Assembly (NCBI GenBank): GCA_035540975.1
Contig: DATLFN010000014.1
Location: 1 to 38,947 of the forward strand
From: Acidimicrobiales bacterium
Lineage (GTDB): Bacteria; Actinomycetota; Acidimicrobiia; Acidimicrobiales; GCA-2861595
Direction of reading: 5' to 3'
Length of the DNA: 38,947 nucleotides
The translations under genes were made by a program, and so were the position numbers. The first letter of the stretch is position 1, and every line of letters begins with the position of its first letter. The notes beneath the pieces are model-generated. The model made no database searches. It had not been told where the DNA came from and saw only the letters and a program-made list of their open reading frames with translations. Positions 1 to 7,458 of this stretch are shown here, piece by piece.

Positions 1-1470
1 CGGGCCGGCCCCAAGGGGCGCACGACGGGGCGCGACCGCCCGCTCGGCCCCGGGCTCGCCCTCCGGGACGGGGAGGTGGTGCTGGCGGCCGGCGCCGACC
101 CGGGCGACCCGTCGATCGTGCTGCGGGCGGCGTCGGCCGCCGCCGAGGTGGGGACCGTGCTGTCCCGGGCCACGCTCGACCGCCTGGCCGCCGAGACCGC
201 CCCCCTGCCCGACCCGTGGCCGGCGTCCGCCCGCACCGCCCTGGTCACCCTGCTCGGGGCCGGCGGCCCCGCCATCCCCGTGCTCGAGGCGCTCGACCAG
301 CGGGGCCTGCTGGTGCGGGTCCTGCCCGAGTGGGAGGCGGTCCGGAGCAAGCCGCAGCGCAACGCCTACCACCGCTTCACCGTCGACCGGCACCTGTGCG
401 AGGCGGCCGCCAACGCCGCCACCCTGACCCGGCGGGTGGCGCGCCCCGACCTCCTGCTGGTGGGCACGTGGCTGCACGACATCGGCAAGGGCTTCCCCGG
501 CGACCACACCGAGACCGGCGTGGACGTCGTCGCCCGCATCGCGCCCCGGATGGGGTTCCCGCCCGACGACGCCGCCACCCTCGTCGCCATGGTCCGCCAC
601 CACCTGCTCCTGGCCGACGCCGCCACCCGGCGGGACCTCGACGACCCGGCCACGGTGGAGGCGGTGGCCTCCGCGGTGGGCGACCGGGACCTGCTCGAGC
701 TGCTCGCCGCCCTCACCGAGGCGGACAGCCTGGCCACCGGCCCGGCGGCGTGGGGGCCGTGGAAGGCGGGTCTGGTGTCGGACCTCGTCGCCCGTACCGC
801 CCGGCGGCTCATGGGCCACCACCTCGACGTGGCGCCGTCGCTCCCCACGGGGGCGCACCGGGCCGTCATGGCCGAACGGCGGGTGTCGGTCGAGGTGGAC
901 GGCGGGACGGTCACCGTGATCGCACCCGACCGCCCCGGCCTGTTCTGCCGGGTGGCCGGCGCCCTCGCCCTCCACGGGCTGGACGTGCGCTCGGCGGCGG
1001 CCGCGGGGGAGGACGGGATGGCGGTGGAGGTGTTCGAGGTGGAGCCCGCCTTCGGCAAGGCGCCCGACTGGGACCGGGTGACGGGCGACCTGGAGCGGGC
1101 CCTGGGCGGCCGGCTGTCGCTGGAGTCGCGCCTGGCCGACCGGGCGCGCGCCTACGCCGGCCGCCGGCGGGCGGCAGCGGCCCGCCCGGCCGAGCCGCGG
1201 GTGCTCTTCGACGACGGGGCCTCCGCCACCGCCACCGTGGTGGAGGTGCGGGCACCGGACGGGGTCGGCGTCCTCTACCGCATCACCCGCGCCCTGGCCG
1301 ACTGCGACCTCGACGTCCGAACCGCCAAGGTGTCGACCCTCGGCCACGAGGTGGTGGACGCCTTCTACGTCACCGACGCCACGGGGTCCAAGATCGCCGA
1401 CGACGCCCACCGGGGAGAGATCGAGCGGGCGGTGCTCCTCGAGCTCAGCCGGGTGGCCTCCAACTCGTAG
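1..1470 (+). CDS. glnD: GlnD-like protein (PII uridylyltransferase), 5'-truncated by window edge
   Basis: The frame is open from base 1, so the gene begins upstream and only the C-terminal part is seen; the GTG at 76 is not a credible start. The visible part has an HD-type phosphohydrolase domain, with HDIG and a following HH (RHHLLL) in the 470-610 base range. Two ACT domains follow: TVIAPDRPGLFCRVAGAL near base 910 and VRAPDGVGVLYRITRAL near base 1245. HD plus two ACT domains is the GlnD layout: an N-terminal nucleotidyltransferase (not seen here) uridylylates PII, the HD domain removes UMP, and the ACT domains sense glutamine. In actinobacteria the enzyme may instead adenylylate GlnK. The neighbours are not nitrogen genes within the window; glnK/amtB would be expected upstream. 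The reading frame ends at TAG, followed by a hairpin. Confidence 0.9.
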   Translation, partial: RAGPKGRTTGRDRPLGPGLALRDGEVVLAAGADPGDPSIVLRAASAAAEVGTVLSRATLDRLAAETAPLPDPWPASARTALVTLLGAGGPAIPVLEALDQRGLLVRVLPEWEAVRSKPQRNAYHRFTVDRHLCEAAANAATLTRRVARPDLLLVGTWLHDIGKGFPGDHTETGVDVVARIAPRMGFPPDDAATLVAMVRHHLLLADAATRRDLDDPATVEAVASAVGDRDLLELLAALTEADSLATGPAAWGPWKAGLVSDLVARTARRLMGHHLDVAPSLPTGAHRAVMAERRVSVEVDGGTVTVIAPDRPGLFCRVAGALALHGLDVRSAAAAGEDGMAVEVFEVEPAFGKAPDWDRVTGDLERALGGRLSLESRLADRARAYAGRRRAAAARPAEPRVLFDDGASATATVVEVRAPDGVGVLYRITRALADCDLDVRTAKVSTLGHEVVDAFYVTDATGSKIADDAHRGEIERAVLLELSRVASNS

Positions 1471-1472
1471 CG

Positions 1473-1498
1473 GGAACGACCCGGATCCGAGTCGTTCC
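1473..1498 (+). terminator. Hairpin after glnD, probable terminator
   Basis: Immediately after the glnD stop, GGAACGAC (1473-1480) and GTCGTTCC (1491-1498) form a perfect 8-bp stem around a 10-base loop. There is no T-tract, as is common for actinobacterial terminators, so Rho-independent function is inferred from position and symmetry only. Confidence 0.55.
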
Positions 1499-1533
1499 GG
1501 CTACAGGATGGAGCCCGGCGTACCCTTCTCGCC

Positions 1534-2226
1534 GTGAGCGACGCACCCGGCCCGGCGTCGGCCTCCGACCTGCTGCGCTGGAGCGAGGCGTTGTCGGCGG
1601 TCGCCCGCACCGGCCTGGGCTTCACCGACAACCTCTACGAGCGGGAGCGCTTCGAGGAGGTGCTGAAGGTGGCGGCCGACATGCGGGTGGCGGCCGGGTC
1701 GGCCCTGCGGTCCGACGAGCTGGTGGCCGAGTGGATGAAGGCGGTGGGCGAGGGCGTGAGTGGTTACGTCACCCCGAAGGTGGCGGTCGGCGCCGTCGTC
1801 GGCAACGAACGAGGCGAGCTGCTCCTGGTCCGGCGGGCCGACTCGGGTGTGTGGCTCTACCCGACGGGGTGGGCCGACGTCGGTTACTCGCCGTCGGAGG
1901 TGGCGGTCAAGGAGGTCTCGGAGGAGACGGGGATCGACGTCGAGCCCGTCCGGGTGATCGCCGTGTTCGACGGCCTGCGCCTCGGCTTCACCCGCATCCC
2001 CCTCTACTCCGTGGTGTTCCACTGCCGGGCCGTCGGCGGCACGCTCCGCCCGCACCCGCTGGAGTGCCTCGACGTGGGCTGGTTCGCCGAGGACTCGCTC
2101 CCCGGCCCGCTGGCCGGTGTCGACCGGTGGCGCACCACGGCGTTCGCCGCCATCCGGGGCGAGGTCGTGGACGCCATGTTCGACCCGCCCCGCACGCCCG
2201 TGCCGCCGCGGCCGTCAGCCGGCTGA
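1534..2226 (+). CDS. Nudix hydrolase with N-terminal Nudix_N_2-like helical domain
   Basis: A 230-residue protein starting at GTG. The first ~85 residues are a helical segment (DLLRWSEALSAVARTGLGF...) typical of the N-terminal extension in YjhB-like Nudix hydrolases, which act on nucleoside-diphosphate derivatives such as ADP-ribose or nucleotide sugars. The Nudix box starts at GWADVGYSP and ends KEVSEETGI. It keeps the metal-binding EExG core, but the consensus REUxEE Arg is Lys, and the upstream Glu of Gx5Ex7 is Tyr. Substrate cannot be told from sequence. The gene follows the glnD hairpin, so it probably has its own promoter in the 63-base gap. Its last 12 bases overlap the end of the convergent minus-strand gene. 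Confidence 0.85.
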   Translation: MSDAPGPASASDLLRWSEALSAVARTGLGFTDNLYERERFEEVLKVAADMRVAAGSALRSDELVAEWMKAVGEGVSGYVTPKVAVGAVVGNERGELLLVRRADSGVWLYPTGWADVGYSPSEVAVKEVSEETGIDVEPVRVIAVFDGLRLGFTRIPLYSVVFHCRAVGGTLRPHPLECLDVGWFAEDSLPGPLAGVDRWRTTAFAAIRGEVVDAMFDPPRTPVPPRPSAG

Positions 2227-2694
2227 CAGCTGGGCCAGCAGGCTCTCGACCACCGAGACCCGCCCGCCCGTGCGCTCCCAGTCGTCACCGATACGGCGGT
2301 GGTCGACCAGGCCCCACGCGTCGGGCCCGATGCCGAGGGAGCCGGTGGCGGCGGCCTGGAGGGGTGACGGCTCCGTCTCGTCGCCGTACGCCGGGTACGC
2401 CTCCAGCCCGTCCCACAGGGCCTCCGGCGGCGCCACGGGCGGCTCGCCCCGGGCCAGCGCCAGGGCGACGCCGGGGAGCAGGTCGTCGGTGCCGGCCCCC
2501 CCGGGCCGTCGGAAGCCCGCCACCGGGTGGAGGCGCCACTCGAGGGCGATGCCGCCCGGGCCGTCGTCGCGGATCCACACCTGGGAGCCGTTGACGTAGG
2601 CGTCCAGGGGCTCCCCGAACCTCTCGTCGAGCGCCACGACGAGCGCCGGCGAGATGCGCCACACGCACGTAGGGGTGAGCCGGACCGGCGCCAC
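2215..2694 (-). CDS. Hypothetical protein, 159 aa
   Basis: A minus-strand frame whose C-terminal ~155 residues read like a genuine soluble protein, with mixed composition and segments such as RISPALVVALDERFG, VNGSQVWIRDD and DAWGLVDHRRIGDDWERTG. Further upstream the same frame is low-complexity Ala/Pro/Arg that mirrors the opposite gene. I therefore place the start at the GTG at 2694; a later GTG in the CVWR segment is an alternative. I recognise no family, signal peptide or membrane segment. It is convergent with the Nudix gene (12-base overlap) and divergent from the metallopeptidase gene, leaving about 80 bases for both promoters. Confidence 0.6.
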   Translation of the reverse strand: MAPVRLTPTCVWRISPALVVALDERFGEPLDAYVNGSQVWIRDDGPGGIALEWRLHPVAGFRRPGGAGTDDLLPGVALALARGEPPVAPPEALWDGLEAYPAYGDETEPSPLQAAATGSLGIGPDAWGLVDHRRIGDDWERTGGRVSVVESLLAQLSAG

Positions 2695-2776
2695 GGGGCG
2701 ACACGCTACGGCGGCGGCGCGACCGTCCGGCGCCGCCGCGCCCGCTGGGCGCCGCCGCACCTGCCAGCATGGGCCC

Positions 2777-4297
2777 GTGCGCCGACTCGCCACCCTCCTC
2801 GCCGCCGCCGTCCTCGCCGGCGCCTGCGGCGGCGACGGGGACGACTCGGCGGGGCCGGCGCCGTCGGCCTCCGTCACCACGGCGACGGCGCCGGCGGAGG
2901 CGACGAGCACCACCGCCGCGGCTCCCGCCACCACGGCACCGTCCAGCGCGGCGACGTCCACGGCGGCGCCGGGGCCCGGCGGGACGGCGGCGGCCCCGAC
3001 GACGCGGGCGCCGGCCGCGGCCGGGCCCGGGCGGCCGGCGGCGTCGTGCCCGGCCATCCCGGCCCGGCCGGCGCCGCGGGAGGACCGCTCGCGCTACACC
3101 CTGCGCATCGACGTGAAGCCCGACCGGAACGTGGTGGAGGGCGACCTCACGGTGCGCTTCACGCCCGACCTGCCCACCGACCAGCTGGTGTTCCGCCTGT
3201 GGGCCAACTCCCCGCGCACGGCGGCGGCCGGCGCCCGCCTCGACGTCGCCGGCGTGTTCGTCGGCGGCCAGCGGGTGGACGCCGTGCAGCCCGACGCCAC
3301 CACGGTGGTGGCCCGTCCCGGGCCGCTGGCGCCGGGCCGGGCGATCGACGTGAACGTGCCCTGGAGGCTGACGCTGCCGGGCACGGTGTCGGACCGGATC
3401 TCGCGCACCGGCGACGCCATCCGCCTCGGCTCGTTCTTCCCGATCCTGGCCTGGGAGCCGGGAGTGGGCTGGGCCGTGCAGCCGGCTACCTCCGGCTTCG
3501 CCGAGGCGTCGATGACCCCGCAGGCCGACTTCGCCGCCACCGTGTCCGTGCCGCCCGGCTTCGACGTGCTGGCCACCGGGGTCAACGACGGGAGCGGCCG
3601 GTGGACGGCGACGGCGGTGAACGACTTCGCCATGTCGGTCGGGCACTTCTCGATGGCGTCGGCCACCGCCAATGCCCCCCAGCCCGTGCAGGTGACCGTA
3701 GGCGTCCACCAGGGGATCGCCGAGTCGCCCGCCGCCTACGCCTCGCGCATCGTGCGTGCCCTGGAGGACTTCGGGCGGCGTTTCGGTCCCTACCCGTGGC
3801 CGACCTACACGATGGCCGTCACGCCGCAGCTCGGCGGCGGCATCGAGTACCCGATGCACGTCCTCCAGGGCCCCGGCACGATGGGGCGCACCACGTCGCA
3901 CGAGGTGGCCCACATGTGGTTCTACGGACTCGTCGCCAACGACCAGGGGCGCGACCCGTGGATGGACGAGGGCCTCGCCACCTATGCCGAGGGGCGCTTC
4001 GAGGGCAGCCTCGAGACCATCAGGTCGACGCCGGTCCCGGCGGCCGGACGGGGCCGCGCCGGCGAGCCGATGAGGTACTGGGAGCCGCGGCAGTCCATCT
4101 ACTACCGAAGTGTCTACACCCAGGGAGCGCAGGCGGTCGCCGCCCTCGGTGATGCCGAGCTGGTCGACTGCGCGCTGCGCGTCTACGTCGCCCGCAAGGG
4201 CTACCGCGTGGCGCGGCCGGGCGACTTCATCGAGGCGGCGAAGGCGGTGTTCCCCGACGCGGCGGAGGTCCTCGGGCGCTACGGGATCCGCTCATAG
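2777..4297 (+). CDS. M1-family zinc metallopeptidase, predicted lipoprotein
   Basis: A 506-residue protein. The GTG at 2777 is chosen because it gives a clean lipoprotein signal (VRRLATLLAAAVLAGAC, lipid-anchored Cys17). A Thr/Ala/Pro-rich linker to about residue 95 would space the enzyme from the membrane. The catalytic part shows the M1 signatures: an exopeptidase-type motif GGGIEYP (cf. GAMEN), HEVAH (His375, Glu376, His379) and the third zinc ligand Glu398 in PWMDEG. The protein is shorter than pepN-type aminopeptidases (~850 aa) and lacks the long C-terminal helical domain. It should act outside the cell on peptides. It is the last gene before the lanthipeptide operon on the same strand, 277 bases upstream. 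M1-type proteases are, as I recall, reported to remove class III lanthipeptide leaders, so it is a candidate maturation protease. Its role here is inferred. Confidence 0.87.
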   Translation: MRRLATLLAAAVLAGACGGDGDDSAGPAPSASVTTATAPAEATSTTAAAPATTAPSSAATSTAAPGPGGTAAAPTTRAPAAAGPGRPAASCPAIPARPAPREDRSRYTLRIDVKPDRNVVEGDLTVRFTPDLPTDQLVFRLWANSPRTAAAGARLDVAGVFVGGQRVDAVQPDATTVVARPGPLAPGRAIDVNVPWRLTLPGTVSDRISRTGDAIRLGSFFPILAWEPGVGWAVQPATSGFAEASMTPQADFAATVSVPPGFDVLATGVNDGSGRWTATAVNDFAMSVGHFSMASATANAPQPVQVTVGVHQGIAESPAAYASRIVRALEDFGRRFGPYPWPTYTMAVTPQLGGGIEYPMHVLQGPGTMGRTTSHEVAHMWFYGLVANDQGRDPWMDEGLATYAEGRFEGSLETIRSTPVPAAGRGRAGEPMRYWEPRQSIYYRSVYTQGAQAVAALGDAELVDCALRVYVARKGYRVARPGDFIEAAKAVFPDAAEVLGRYGIRS

Positions 4298-4574
4298 CAC
4301 CAAATCCACGAAAACCGACATACCGGTATTTGACCTTCACACAAAGCGTCATTTCTGCAATTGCCGCGTTTCTCCGCTCGGGGTCGTGGGTACTGAGACG
4401 ACGACCGGCGGACGGTCCGAGCTGTTTACGTACAAGACAACGGCAGAGCTGGAGCCGACCTTCGAATCGGGGCTCGCCGCTCCTAGGCGGGCGAGGCTGA
4501 ACATGCATTCCTCGCCGGCGTGACACGGCTGGCGGCTTTGAATCGTCGCGTCCCTACGGCGAGGAGGGAGGTTC
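4298..4574 (+). promoter_or_regulatory. AT-richer upstream region of the lanthipeptide operon
   Basis: A 277-base gap with no credible gene. Bases 4300-4370 are clearly richer in A/T than the surroundings and contain the perfect palindrome ATACCGGTAT (4320-4329), then a TTGACC (-35-like) at about 4330. A well-spaced -10 was not found. Another AT-rich patch (TTTACGTACAAGAC) lies near 4425-4440. A Shine-Dalgarno GGAGGGAGG sits just before the GTG at 4575. This is the only place for the operon promoter, since the downstream gaps are short. Assignment as promoter is by position. Confidence 0.5.
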
Positions 4575-7193
4575 GTGGACCACGGCTACGACGAGTTCTG
4601 CCTGGCGGACCCGTACTTCTACGACGCCTGCACCGTCACCAGGGGCGACGACGTCGACTTCCCCGTCGCCGACCGGCCGGTGGCCCCGGGCTGGAAGCGG
4701 ACGCCGTCGGACGACTGGCTCGTCTACTGGCCGGAGGACGCGGACGTCCCGCCCCAGGGCTGGAAGGTGCACGTCTCGGCGTGCCTCGGCAACGCCGAGG
4801 ACGTCCTCGGCGTGGTGTTCGACTACTGCACGCAGCGGCGGGTCCCGTTCAAGTTCGTCCGCAGCCTTCAGTGCGTGCTGCTGCGCAACGTCAAGTACGC
4901 CGACCGCGGGGCGAGCGGCAAGTTCGTCACCATCTACCCGTCGGACGACACCCAGCTGGAGACGATCCTCACCGAGCTCGGGGCGGCCCTGGAGGGCCAG
5001 CCCGGCCCGTACATCCTGAGCGACCTCCGCTTCGGGAACGGCCCGCTCTACGTCCGCTACGGGGGCTTCGCCGAGCGGTGGTGCGTCGGGGCGAACGGCC
5101 TCCTGGAGCTGGGCGTCGCCGACCCCGAGGGCCGGCTGGTGCCCGATCATCGAGGCCCCACGTTCAGCCCGCCGCCGTGGGCCACGCTGCCGGCGTTCCT
5201 GGAGCCGCACCTGGCGGCTCGGGCCGACGCCACCGTCCAGGAGCTTCCCTACCGCATCGAGCGGGCCATCCACTTCTCCAACGGCGGCGGCCTCTACGTG
5301 GGCGTGGACGAGCGCGACGGGGACCAGGTCGTGCTCAAGGAGGCGAGGCCGCACGCCGGCCTCGACACGTCCGGGGCCGACGCCGTCGAGCGGCTGCTCC
5401 ACGAGCAGCGCATGCTCGAGCGGCTGGCCGGCCTCGACGTGGTGCCGGCCGTGCGCGACTCCTTCACGATCGCCGACCACCGGTTCCTGGTCCTCGACCA
5501 CGTCGACGGCGTCTCGCTCAACTCGACGGTGGTCGACCGGTACCCGCTGCTCACCGACCGGGTCGACACCGACGAGGTGGCCGCGTACACCCGCTGGGCC
5601 CTCGACGTGGTGGCCGCCCTGGAGGGGGCGGTGGCGGCCCTCCACCGCCGCGGGGTCGTGTTCGGCGACCTCCACCCGGGCAACGTGCTGGTCCGCCCCG
5701 ACGGGCGCGTCGTGCTCGTCGACTTCGAGATGGCGAGCGATGTGGCGGACCACCGCCGGCCCACCCTCGCCGAGCCCGGCTTCGCGCCGCCGGCGGGCTG
5801 CGTCGGGCGCGACGTCGACCTCCACTCCCTGGCCGTGATGCGGGTGTTCCTGTTCCTCCCGCTCACCAACCTGTTCGCCCTCGACCGGGCCAAGGTGCGG
5901 CAGTTCGCGGTGGAGATCCCGCGGCTGTTCCCGGTCCCGGCCGACTACGTCGCCTCGGTGGTGCCCACGATCGCGCCCCCCGCGTTCTTCCCGGCGACCG
6001 AGGCCCCTCCGGCCGTCGAGCCCACGGCCGCGGGTTGGCGGGCGGCACGCGAGTCGATAACCGCGGCGATCCTGGCCAGCGCCACACCCGGGCGCGACGA
6101 CCGCCTGTTCCCGGGTGACGTCAAGCAGTTCCAGACGGGCGGGCTGAACCTCGCCCATGGTGCCGCCGGCGTCCTGTACGCCCTGGCGGAGACGGGGGCG
6201 GGCCGGTTCCCCGACCACGAGCAGTGGCTGCTCGACCGGGCCGTCCACCCCGCACCGGGCGCCCGCCTCGGCCTCTACGACGGCCTCCACGGCGTGGCCT
6301 TCGTGCTGGACCGGCTGGGCCATCGCGCCGAGGCGCAGAAGGTCCTCGACATCTGCACGGACGAGCTCACCGGCCGCGAGGACCGGCTCGGGCTGGACCT
6401 GTTCGGCGGGCTGGCCGGGATAGGCCTGAACCTCGCCCACTTCGCCGCCGCCCACGGGGACCCGGCCCTCGCCGAGGCGGCCCGGGCGGTGGCCGGGGTG
6501 GTGGCCGACCGACTGGGCGACGAGGACGACGTCGCGCCGGTCAGCGGCGGGGCCAACCCCTACGCCGGGCTGGTACGCGGCTCGTCGGGCCCGGCCCTGT
6601 TCTTCCTGCGCCTCTACGAGCAGTCGGGCGACGCCGCCCTTCTCGACCTGGCCGCCGCCGCCCTCCGCCAGGACCTGCGGCGCTGCGTCACCCGCGACGA
6701 CGGCGCCCTCGAGGTCGACGAGGGATGGCGCACCATGCCGTACATCGCCGACGGGAGCGCCGGGATCGGCATGGTCCTGGAGGAGTACCTGCGCCACCGG
6801 CCCGACCAGCGGTTCGAGCAGGCGGCGGCCGGCGCCCGGCGCACGGCGGCCACCGGCTTCTTCATCGAGCCGGGCCTGTTCTACGGCCGCGCCGGCATGA
6901 TCCTCTCCCTGTCACGCACGGCCGGTCGCGGCGACGGCGCCGTCGACGCCGCGGTGGCGGAGCACGTCCGCCGGCTGTCGTGGCACGCCATGGGCTACCA
7001 GGGGCATCTCGCCTTCCCGGGCGAGCAGCTCATGCGCCTCTCGATGGACCTGGCGACGGGAACGGCCGGCGTGCTGCTGGCCCTCGGCGCCGCCCTTCAC
7101 GATTCCCCCGTCCACCTCCCCTTCCTCGGCCTCGGCGGCCGGGTGGAGCCGGAGGTGGCGGCCACGGTGTCTACCAATCAGGGAAGGAGGTGA
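4575..7193 (+). CDS. Class III lanthipeptide synthetase LanKC (RamC/AmfT-like)
   Basis: An 872-residue trifunctional enzyme that dehydrates Ser/Thr of the precursor and forms (methyl)lanthionine or labionin rings. Order: N-terminal lyase domain (~1-200); Ser/Thr-kinase-like domain (~225-500) with Lys255 in VVLKEA, catalytic loop GDLHPGN (Asp365, Asn370) and DFE (Asp383) in place of DFG; C-terminal LanC-like cyclase (~515-870). The cyclase lacks the Zn ligands: where Zn-type LanC has WCxG the sequence is LFYGRAG (residues 768-774), and no CHG motif is present. This makes it class III rather than class IV. GTG start with a strong GGAGG 8-12 bases upstream. It is the first gene of the operon, and its stop lies inside the ribosome-binding site of the precursor gene. 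The length is typical for RamC/AmfT proteins. Confidence 0.95.
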   Translation: MDHGYDEFCLADPYFYDACTVTRGDDVDFPVADRPVAPGWKRTPSDDWLVYWPEDADVPPQGWKVHVSACLGNAEDVLGVVFDYCTQRRVPFKFVRSLQCVLLRNVKYADRGASGKFVTIYPSDDTQLETILTELGAALEGQPGPYILSDLRFGNGPLYVRYGGFAERWCVGANGLLELGVADPEGRLVPDHRGPTFSPPPWATLPAFLEPHLAARADATVQELPYRIERAIHFSNGGGLYVGVDERDGDQVVLKEARPHAGLDTSGADAVERLLHEQRMLERLAGLDVVPAVRDSFTIADHRFLVLDHVDGVSLNSTVVDRYPLLTDRVDTDEVAAYTRWALDVVAALEGAVAALHRRGVVFGDLHPGNVLVRPDGRVVLVDFEMASDVADHRRPTLAEPGFAPPAGCVGRDVDLHSLAVMRVFLFLPLTNLFALDRAKVRQFAVEIPRLFPVPADYVASVVPTIAPPAFFPATEAPPAVEPTAAGWRAARESITAAILASATPGRDDRLFPGDVKQFQTGGLNLAHGAAGVLYALAETGAGRFPDHEQWLLDRAVHPAPGARLGLYDGLHGVAFVLDRLGHRAEAQKVLDICTDELTGREDRLGLDLFGGLAGIGLNLAHFAAAHGDPALAEAARAVAGVVADRLGDEDDVAPVSGGANPYAGLVRGSSGPALFFLRLYEQSGDAALLDLAAAALRQDLRRCVTRDDGALEVDEGWRTMPYIADGSAGIGMVLEEYLRHRPDQRFEQAAAGARRTAATGFFIEPGLFYGRAGMILSLSRTAGRGDGAVDAAVAEHVRRLSWHAMGYQGHLAFPGEQLMRLSMDLATGTAGVLLALGAALHDSPVHLPFLGLGGRVEPEVAATVSTNQGRR
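7182..7193 (+). promoter_or_regulatory. Exceptionally strong Shine-Dalgarno for the precursor gene
   Basis: GGAAGGAGGTGATTGC just before the ATG at 7200 contains AAGGAGGTGAT, an almost full-length complement of the 3' end of 16S rRNA. Its TGA is also the stop codon of lanKC (7191-7193). Ribosomes ending lanKC therefore terminate on the precursor's ribosome-binding site, which favours coupled, high-level translation of the peptide substrate. Confidence 0.85.
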
Positions 7194-7199
7194 TTGCAC

Positions 7200-7340
7200 A
7201 TGGCGATCCTTGACCTGCAGGGTATGGAGCAGAAGCCGTCCGCTGGCGCCATCAAGGGCAAGAGCGGGGCGAGCAAGGGCTGCACGATCGGCGGTGGTGG
7301 TGGTGGCGGCGGCAGCCGTCTGAGCCTTCTCCTCTGCTAG
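7200..7340 (+). CDS. Class III lanthipeptide precursor (SapB/AmfS-like), two ring motifs
   Basis: A 46-residue peptide, too short for usual gene calling. The leader carries ILDLQGMEQ (residues 3-11), matching the (I/L)xDLQ recognition helix of RamS/AmfS-type leaders that binds LanKC. The core region has S22-G-A-S25-K-G-C28 and S39-R-L-S42-L-L-L-C46. Both fit the Ser-x2-Ser-x(2-5)-Cys pattern from which LanKC enzymes make labionin or lanthionine. The second closely resembles the SRASLLLC of SapB. Eight successive Gly residues (31-38) separate the two, and the peptide ends on the ring cysteine. It lies between lanKC and two ABC exporters, exactly as ramS does. The stop is doubled (TAG TAG). By analogy the product would be an amphiphilic, surfactant-like or morphogenetic peptide; that role is inferred. 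Confidence 0.93.
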   Translation: MAILDLQGMEQKPSAGAIKGKSGASKGCTIGGGGGGGGSRLSLLLC

Positions 7341-7358
7341 TAGCAGCACTGAGCGCCG

Positions 7359-7396
7359 CGGGGCAGCCGCCCGGCACGGTTCGGGCGGCCGCCCCG
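7359..7396 (+). terminator. Strong hairpin after the precursor gene (attenuator or mRNA stabiliser)
   Basis: CGGGGCAGCCGCCCG (7359-7373) pairs with CGGGCGGCCGCCCCG (7382-7396): 15 positions with a single A-C mismatch around an 8-base loop. No T-tract follows, and the exporter genes continue in the same direction. It is therefore more likely a partial terminator or a 3'-end stabiliser that raises precursor mRNA relative to the exporter genes. Confidence 0.7.
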
Positions 7397-7458
7397 AGGT
7401 GCAGACGACCGACGTTGTTCTGCGGGCGCCGCCCGCCGGGACGAGCAGGACGGAAAAC

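Noticed and set aside
2654-2776. Longer N-terminal extension of the metallopeptidase from the upstream ATG
   Set aside because: It would destroy the lipoprotein signal peptide and consists of Arg/Ala/Pro-rich sequence antisense to another gene.
4110-4523. Open frame extending across the lanKC upstream region
   Set aside because: It runs through the metallopeptidase 3' end out of frame and then through AT-richer non-coding sequence, with no ribosome site or family resemblance.
4575-7193. Class IV (LanL) identity for the synthetase
   Set aside because: The cyclase domain lacks the Cys/Cys/His zinc ligands (LFYGRAG in place of WCxG, and no CHG), so class III fits better.
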